Shown: piece after piece, positions 21,825 through 26,711 of the stretch | How the letters are laid out: each line of letters starts with the position of its first letter | Numbering within the stretch: the first letter of the stretch is position 1 | NCBI GenBank assembly: GCA_902806015.1 | Contig: CADCUZ010000114.1 | Span: 1,801 to 28,511 of the forward strand | Direction: 5' to 3' | Source: an uncultured Rubrobacteraceae bacterium | GTDB taxonomy: Bacteria; Actinomycetota; Rubrobacteria; Rubrobacterales; Rubrobacteraceae | DNA: 26,711 nt | Translations under genes and position numbers: made by a program | Notes under the pieces: generated by a model | Seen by the model: only the letters and a program-made list of their open reading frames with translations | Database searches by the model: none | What the model was told of the DNA's origin: nothing

Positions 21825-23553
21825 CTAGGGACGGGTCTTGAACCGACCGGCGCACGGTACCCCGTCGTTGCCGGCCCCAGTCAGGTCCGCGAGTTCGGCT
21901 TCGAGCTCGAAGAGCCTCTTCCGCACCACGGGGACGACCTCCGAATGGGCACTACCCGACCGTCTTTCTCTCGCCGGAGCTTCACTTCGACGCCGCCGTT
22001 CTTCAGGGAGCGAGGGGTGAGGGTCAGGCGGAGGGGAGCACCGATGAGATCGGCGTCCTTGAACTTCGTCCCAAAGCTCTCCCTCCTGTCATCGTAGAGC
22101 ACCTCGACGTCAGCCGACAGTAAAGCCCCGCGGCCACCCCATCGTCCGAGGCGACCAGGTGGACGTGGTAGGGCGCGACGGACACCGGCCAGATGAGCCC
22201 CCATCCTCGTCGTGGTGCTCCTCGGCGATGCAGGCGAGCAGCCGCCCCACGCCGATGCCGTAGGAGCCCATCACGATGGGCCTGCGCCTGCCGTCACTGT
22301 CCAGGGAGTAGGCGCCGAAGGCCTCGGCGTAGCGGGTGCCGAGCTTGAAGATGTTGCCTACCTCGACGCCACGTTCGGCCCGCATCGGGGCGCCGCACTC
22401 GGGGCGGGCCGAGCCCCCTCCGCCGCCAGCCAAGTCGGCGACGATGTCGGCTTCGAAGTCCCTGCCGTGGTTGACGTTGAGGAGGTGGAAAACCTCCTGG
22501 TTCGCGCCGGCGACCAAGTTGGGCGAGGCGACCACGGCGTCGTCAGCAACCACGAGCACGTCCCGCAGGCCTACCGGGGAGGCGTACCCGGGCTCGGCGC
22601 CAACGGCCCGGATCTCGTCCTTCCGCGCCGGCCGCAGCGCGCCCCACACCGCGTTCGCCAGCTTCGTCTCGTTCAGCTCCATGTCCCCCCGCACCACGGC
22701 GAACACGAACCGCTCCTCCTCGCCCATCGTCGCGACCACGAAGACCGGCTTGGCAATACCGGACCTCGGTATCCCCAGCAGCCGGGTAAGCTCCCCTATC
22801 GTGTGCGTCCTCGAGGTGGCTACCCCCCGCGACGGGTCGCGGCGGTTCCTCCGGGTCCGTGGATGGCTTGCGGAATTGCGCCACCTAGCGGTTGGCCATA
22901 TAGCCGCACCGGTCGCAGAGGAGGATGGTGTCCTCCCTGACGGGCGAGAGGTACATGAGCTCGTGGGCCAGGCTCCCGCCCATGATGCCGACGTCCGCGC
23001 CCACGGAAGCCACGGGCAAGCCGCAGCGGCCGACGATTCCGAAGTACGCGCTGTGGATCGCCCGGTACTGCCTCCAGCCCCCCCTCATCCACATCGAGGC
23101 TGTAGGCGTCCTTCATGGTGAACTCCCTGGCACGGATCAGACCGGCCCTCGGACGCGCGTCGTCTCGGAACTTCGTCTGGATCTGGAACACGAGCCGCGG
23201 CAACGGCTGGTAGGCGTTCACCTCCCTCGCGACCAGCCCGGCCACGATCTCCTCGTGCGTCATCACCAGCACCATCGCCCGGTCCCTCCGGTCTCGCAGC
23301 CGCATCAGCTCGGGTCCGATCTCTTCGTACCGCCCCGCCTCTCCCACGTCTCCGCCGGATGCACGACGGGCATCGACACCTCCTACCCCCCGCAAGCCCC
23401 CAGCTCTTTCCAGGGACCGCTTCGCCAGGGGCAGGTAGCTAAGGAGCCCCGCCGCCAACGGGCGCACGAACCCCGCTCGCAACAACAGGCCGTGCCCCGC
23501 AACCTCCGTCCCCGAAGGAACCTCCGCAAAGTCCGACCGAACGACTCACCCAT
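21825..23553 (-). pseudogene. proS: Prolyl-tRNA synthetase (bacterial type with INS domain), multiply frameshifted
   Basis: On the minus strand the pieces of a full-length (~576 codons) bacterial ProRS follow in order but in changing frames. They are MGESFGRTL at 23553; AEVPSGTEVAGHGLLLRAG, RPLAAGLLSYLPLAKRSLER; EVSMPVVHPAETWER; GRYEEIGPELMRLRDR with VMTHEEIV and IRAREFTMKDAYSLDVDEG; YRAIHSAYFGIVGRCGLP with GSLAHELMYLSPVREDTILL and MANR followed by TAG at 22885-22887; RTHTIGELTRLLGIPRSG; the INS domain [59 protein letters not shown]; the anticodon-binding [20 protein letters not shown]; and [18 protein letters not shown], ending in TAG at 21825. Shifts lie near 23515, 23400, 23350, 23085, 22830, 22205, 22120 and 21945. 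The organism must have another ProRS, or the read is error-prone here. Confidence 0.85.
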
Positions 23554-23649
23554 GCGTATAAGGGTCTCCCCTCATCCAGGCTGACCAGTCGAAGATCGCC
23601 GCAGGGCGGCGTGCCGAAAGCGGAGGGGTCGGCCGGAACGTGCTGACAG

Positions 23650-24612
23650 CTAGGTCGCCATGTACGGCGTCGTGCCATAATGGACGAGCCCCGCCGGCTG
23701 GTCGTCCGTCACCTCGCCCAGCTCCATCCTGAGGCGATCTTTGCGGCCTTCAAAGCCGAACTCCAGCAGCAGGGCGTGGGCGGGGTGCTCTTCGAGGCCG
23801 GGAACGACGACGCGCACGGGCCGGCGGCCAGTCTCGCCGAGGGCGAGGGTGAGCAGGAGCCGGGCGACGTCCGGGGTCGCCGCGACGAAGGGACCGAGGT
23901 GGATCGCATCCCCCCCGGCGCTCCGGACGAGGTAGCCTTTGATCCTCCCTGACGAGTCCCGCGCCACGAGACCGTTACCGGGGTGTAGCCGCAAGGTCGC
24001 GAAGATAAGATGCGACCTGTCGGCGCCGTAGCTCCAGCGGTCCACGCCGTAGAGCTCGGGCAGGTCGGAGAAGGTCAGGGTCCCGACCTCATGCCCGCCG
24101 GCCCGACTGGGCGGGCGCGGCCTGGACGACGCCTCTTCTAATGCGTAGACGGTGCGCGCCGCCGACGCCACGAAACCGAGGGATCGGTAGAGGCCTTCGG
24201 CCTGCCTCGTGGAGTAGAGACGGGCGGTCTTCGCGCCACGGCTCTTCAGGTACGCGATGGCCCAAGACGAGAGCCCTGCTCCTAGGCCCAGGCCCCGGTA
24301 TCCCTCCTGTACCGCGAGATGGCAGAGGACGCCGATGTCCCCCAGCGGCACCGCGCCCACCATGCCTACCAGAACCCCGCCGGGGGATTCGGCCACCGCC
24401 CAGCGGGCGTCTCGCACGCCGCGCAGCAGGCTGAATGCCCTGGGGTCCGCCGCCCAGCGCACCACGCTCCTCAGCTTCAGGATGCGCCCGAGGTCCGCGT
24501 CATCCATCTGCCGGATGCGTACGCCGGAGTCCGGCCCGGCCGCGTGGGGCGGTCCGCTTCGGACGTTTGTTCCGTCTACCTTTACATCTTCCCTCGTGGC
24601 GAAGAGCGGCAT
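23650..24612 (-). CDS. Tandem GNAT-family N-acetyltransferase, 320 aa
   Basis: A 320-aa protein with two GNAT-like halves. The N-terminal domain has LCHLAVQEGYRGLGLGAGLSSW (~97-117), the acetyl-CoA pyrophosphate loop, followed by ARLYSTRQAEGLYRSLGF. The C-terminal half (~175-320: YGVDRWSYGADRSHLIFATL, GYLVRSAGGDAIHLGPFVA, VVPGLEEHPAHALLLEFGF) resembles the second domain of two-domain GNATs. Substrate unknown. I chose ATG 24612 because GAGGG lies just upstream; ATG 24648 (MVSTHTSEIEGN) is a possible longer start with no ribosome binding site and a TCCGCGCGGA palindrome directly before it. It ends 97 bases before the start of the decayed proS. Confidence 0.78.
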   Translation of the reverse strand: MPLFATREDVKVDGTNVRSGPPHAAGPDSGVRIRQMDDADLGRILKLRSVVRWAADPRAFSLLRGVRDARWAVAESPGGVLVGMVGAVPLGDIGVLCHLAVQEGYRGLGLGAGLSSWAIAYLKSRGAKTARLYSTRQAEGLYRSLGFVASAARTVYALEEASSRPRPPSRAGGHEVGTLTFSDLPELYGVDRWSYGADRSHLIFATLRLHPGNGLVARDSSGRIKGYLVRSAGGDAIHLGPFVAATPDVARLLLTLALGETGRRPVRVVVPGLEEHPAHALLLEFGFEGRKDRLRMELGEVTDDQPAGLVHYGTTPYMAT

Positions 24613-24688
24613 GTTTCCCTCGATCTCTGATGTGTGGGTGGAGACCATTCCGCGCGGAGGACCCGTAAGAACCGGAGAGACGCGGACG

Positions 24689-24721
24689 CCCCGAGCGCGA
24701 TCCTTAGAGGATCGGTCGGGG
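24689..24721 (-). terminator. Two-part GC hairpin downstream of the aldo/keto reductase gene
   Basis: CCCCGA (24689-24694) pairs with TCGGGG (24716-24721) and CGATCC (24698-24703) with GGATCG (24709-24714) around a five-base loop, with a 3:1 internal bulge. It lies 123 bases past the reductase stop and 77 bases before the GNAT start. No T run; terminator or leader structure are both possible. The rest of this 231-base gap shows nothing else. Confidence 0.4.
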
Positions 24722-24843
24722 CAGGGATGGTCGCGGAAGCCATCCGATGGAACAGCTTTTGCCGAGAAGCCCCGCGCAGTCCCGTTTCACGCCCACCATG
24801 CTACAACACCGCGCCCCTCTAGTGAAGGGTGCACCGTTCGGGC

Positions 24844-25809
24844 CTAGCCGCGACGGACCACGCCGTCAATGATGTCGTCTATCTTATGCAGCGCGTCGGG
24901 CGGCAGCGTCACGCCGGAGGCGGCAGTGTTGTCCTCGACCTGCTCTGGCCTCGAAGCTCCGATGATGGCGCTGCTGACGTTCCTCTGCCGCAAGACCCAC
25001 GCGAGGGCGAGCTGGGACATGGTGAGGCCGGCCTCCCGGGCGACGGCGCGCAGCCCGTCGACCGCGGAGAGGACCTCCTCGTTCATGAGCTGTTGCATGA
25101 AGCGGTTGGACTCGGGGTCGGCGGCGCGGGTGCCCTGCTGGGGCGCCTCGCCCGGTCGATACTTGCCGGTGAGCACGCCCTGGGCGAGCGGCGAGAAGAC
25201 TACCTGGCCCACGCCCTCGCGCGCGGAGAGTGGGACCACCTCGGCCTCTATCTGGCGTTGGATCATGTTGTAGCGCGGCTGGTTGGAGACGATCGTGTCC
25301 AGGTTCATCTCCTTGGCGACCCGCAATGCGTCGCCTATCTGGTCCGCCGTCCATTCGGAGACGCCTACGTACAGGACCTTCCCCTGCCTGACGAGGTCGT
25401 CAAGCGCTCGCAGCGTCTCTTCGAGCGGCGTCCCCTCGTCGTAGCGGTGGCACTGGTAGAGGTCCACGTAGTCGGTCCCGAGCCGCCTCAGCGAGGCGTG
25501 GCACTGCTCCGTGATGTGCTTGCGCGAGAGGCCCCGGTCGTTCGGCCCCTCCCCCATCGGGAAGTAGACCTTTGTCGCCAGAAAGTACGAGTCCCGGTCG
25601 AAGCCTCCCAGGGCGTTGCCCACTATCTCCTCCGCGGCTCCGCGCATGTAGACGTTGGCGGTGTCGAAAAAGTTGATGCCGAGGTCGTAGGCCTTGTGGA
25701 CGCATGACGTCGCCTGCTCCTCGGCGACGCTGCCGCCGTAAGTCAGCCAGCTTCCGAGGGAGATCTCGCTGACCTTTACCCCGCTCCCGCCCAGACGTCG
25801 GTACTCCAT
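24844..25809 (-). CDS. Aldo/keto reductase (Kv-beta / YghZ-like)
   Basis: A 321-aa NADPH-dependent aldo/keto reductase. The catalytic tetrad is in place: Asp49 (FFDTANVY), Tyr54, Lys80 (LATK) and His121 (LYQCHRYD). FSPLAQGVLTGKY and SSAIIGASRPEQVEDN (near 285-300, cofactor binding) and the opening MEYRRLGGSGVKVSEISLGSW match the voltage-gated potassium-channel beta-subunit/YghZ subgroup, which reduces aldehydes such as methylglyoxal. ATG 25809 has GAGAAGGG upstream. No partner channel gene is adjacent (the K+ channel of the window is 19 kb away). The broken DUF4239 gene precedes it on the same strand. Confidence 0.87.
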   Translation of the reverse strand: MEYRRLGGSGVKVSEISLGSWLTYGGSVAEEQATSCVHKAYDLGINFFDTANVYMRGAAEEIVGNALGGFDRDSYFLATKVYFPMGEGPNDRGLSRKHITEQCHASLRRLGTDYVDLYQCHRYDEGTPLEETLRALDDLVRQGKVLYVGVSEWTADQIGDALRVAKEMNLDTIVSNQPRYNMIQRQIEAEVVPLSAREGVGQVVFSPLAQGVLTGKYRPGEAPQQGTRAADPESNRFMQQLMNEEVLSAVDGLRAVAREAGLTMSQLALAWVLRQRNVSSAIIGASRPEQVEDNTAASGVTLPPDALHKIDDIIDGVVRRG

Positions 25810-25861
25810 CGAAGCCCACCCTTCTCCCGAAACAGGACCCCCATGTTACACGGAACGCCGC

Positions 25862-26638
25862 CTCTCCCACCTTCCCTGTAGGCCTCCATCTTCGAGGGTA
25901 CCGCCTCGAAGGCGTCCGGGCCCACGCGCACGAGGCCGTCGAAGGGGTAATCGAGGGCGCGGATGGTGTAGAGGATCAGGCCAGCACGAGGGTGTAAGCG
26001 ACGATCATAGCGGCGTGGTGCAGCTCGGTTCTCACCCCCAGCAGGCCCGTGAGGGCCACCGTAACGGCGCCACCGAAGATCGGGGCACCACCCACAGGAT
26101 GGACGGGATGCCCTCGTGGACCTCTAACAACCGCTGCTCCCGGCTCGGGCCGAGTTTCCCCCCTAGCGTGAGGACCCGCGCGCCCAGGGCGTCCTCCCTC
26201 TCCGTGCCCAGCTCAAAGGCCACGACGACGCCCCGCCGGAGCTCATCGGCCGTCGCCCCTGCCAGCGCGCTGGTCCGATCCTCCCGCCTGAGGGGCACCC
26301 CTCGTCGAGCACGGTCCGGGCGTAGGACTCGGCCAGGTCCTGCACCTCCCGCCGCTCCGTTCCCGGGAAGCTTCCGCCAAGCGGTGGATCTCCGCCACGC
26401 TTCCGGCCTCGTCCTGCGCAGACTTCTGCGCTGTGTCGTACGGATAGGCGACGAAGTAGGTCGAGAAACCGACGATCAGGCCGTACATCACGTAGAGCGC
26501 CCCGAACATCACGGCGGTGTTCGCGTTGTGCGCCTCTCGCAAGCCGACAGGGACCAGCCGCCGCGCCACCGCGAAGCGCCCGAGCACCAGCGCCACCGAG
26601 ACGGCCACGGTCAAAACGCCCCAAAAGTCCGTCCCCAA
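25862..26638 (-). pseudogene. DUF4239 (bestrophin-like) membrane protein gene, frameshifted
   Basis: On the minus strand fragments of one protein follow in different frames. They are: VLTVAVSVALVLGRFAVARR and AHNANTAVMFGALYVMYGLI with FSTYFVAYPYDTAQKSAQDE (26610-26400); SFPGTERREVQDLAESYART (after a shift near 26375); LRREDRTSALAGATADELRR with GGKLGPSREQRLLEVHEGIP (after a shift near 26300); APIFGGAVTVALTGLLGVRT and MIVAYTLVLA with a TGA (shift near 26088); then LILYTIRALDYPFDGLVRVG (shift near 25985). The order, the four membrane-type segments and the ALDYPFDG end match the DUF4239 family of unknown function. The last frame runs into the reductase gene without its own stop. The upstream 73 bases to the window end hold nothing recognisable. 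Confidence 0.7.
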
Positions 26639-26711
26639 GCCCGCCCCCGCTCCTCACCCAACCCCTCCGATGTGAAGGGGCAAACAGAAAAAAACCGGAC
26701 CCACGCCTCTT

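Noticed and set aside
22212..23121. Plus-strand open frames of 242 and 261 codons within the proS region
   Set aside because: They lie antisense to the readable ProRS fragments and encode no recognisable protein; their openness reflects GC bias.
26658..26690. CCCCT/AGGGG hairpin beside an A-rich tract near the window end
   Set aside because: On the minus strand the T run comes before the hairpin and on the plus strand it is an A run, so it does not form an intrinsic terminator.
1..26711. tRNA, rRNA, CRISPR arrays, insertion sequences, prophage
   Set aside because: No cloverleaf-like sequence, regularly spaced repeats, transposase or phage proteins were recognised on either strand by reading; a tRNA/CRISPR scan was not possible here.

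Overview
The window is high-GC (roughly two-thirds G+C by eye) bacterial chromosome, with GTG and TTG starts, many 1-4 nt gene overlaps, and a gene set that fits an early-branching actinobacterium. My best guess is a Rubrobacter-like organism: SUF iron-sulphur assembly with a Rieske ferredoxin and SufU, secreted HNH nuclease, GFA and SDR enzymes, AMIN/Gmad2-type lipoprotein. The genus is an inference from gene content. I see no phage, IS, CRISPR or tRNA/rRNA.

Layout. 1-3209: the end of sufD, then a Rieske ferredoxin, an HNH-nuclease lipoprotein and a small unknown gene in an overlapping chain, followed by a GFA-family gene and a separate sufU. 3252-7532: a small hypothetical, an SDR, a two-gene unit (circularly permuted ATP-grasp protein and a TVGFGD-type potassium channel) and a small membrane protein. 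7604-12253: all minus strand, with an SDR, a FUSC-type exporter with a structured leader, and a dppA-phzF-GNAT operon. 12307-18379: an 82-aa Cys-rich protein, a membrane protein, succinate-semialdehyde dehydrogenase, queG, a membrane-anchored J-domain protein and an ACE-like metallopeptidase. 18423-26638: intact metabolic genes (PLP dehydratase, MOSC, HIT, tandem GNAT, aldo/keto reductase) interspersed with three heavily frameshifted genes: an AMIN/Gmad2 lipoprotein, a bacterial prolyl-tRNA synthetase and a DUF4239 membrane protein.

The most distinctive signals are: (i) a recurrent TA(C/G)AAT -10 box 6-11 nt upstream of ATG with no Shine-Dalgarno (sufU, the 82-aa protein, queG, dnaJ), which points to leaderless mRNAs; (ii) a 12-bp GC stem with a short T run just before the ribosome binding site of the FUSC gene, preceded by a perfect 8-6-8 inverted repeat, resembling an attenuator plus operator; (iii) a decayed proS with at least seven lesions; (iv) a HIT protein whose middle catalytic His is Arg through a single-base difference; and (v) a lipoprotein nuclease translationally coupled to the suf operon. 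I found no clearly new multi-gene system. The strongest leads are the FUSC leader and the suf/nuclease coupling.
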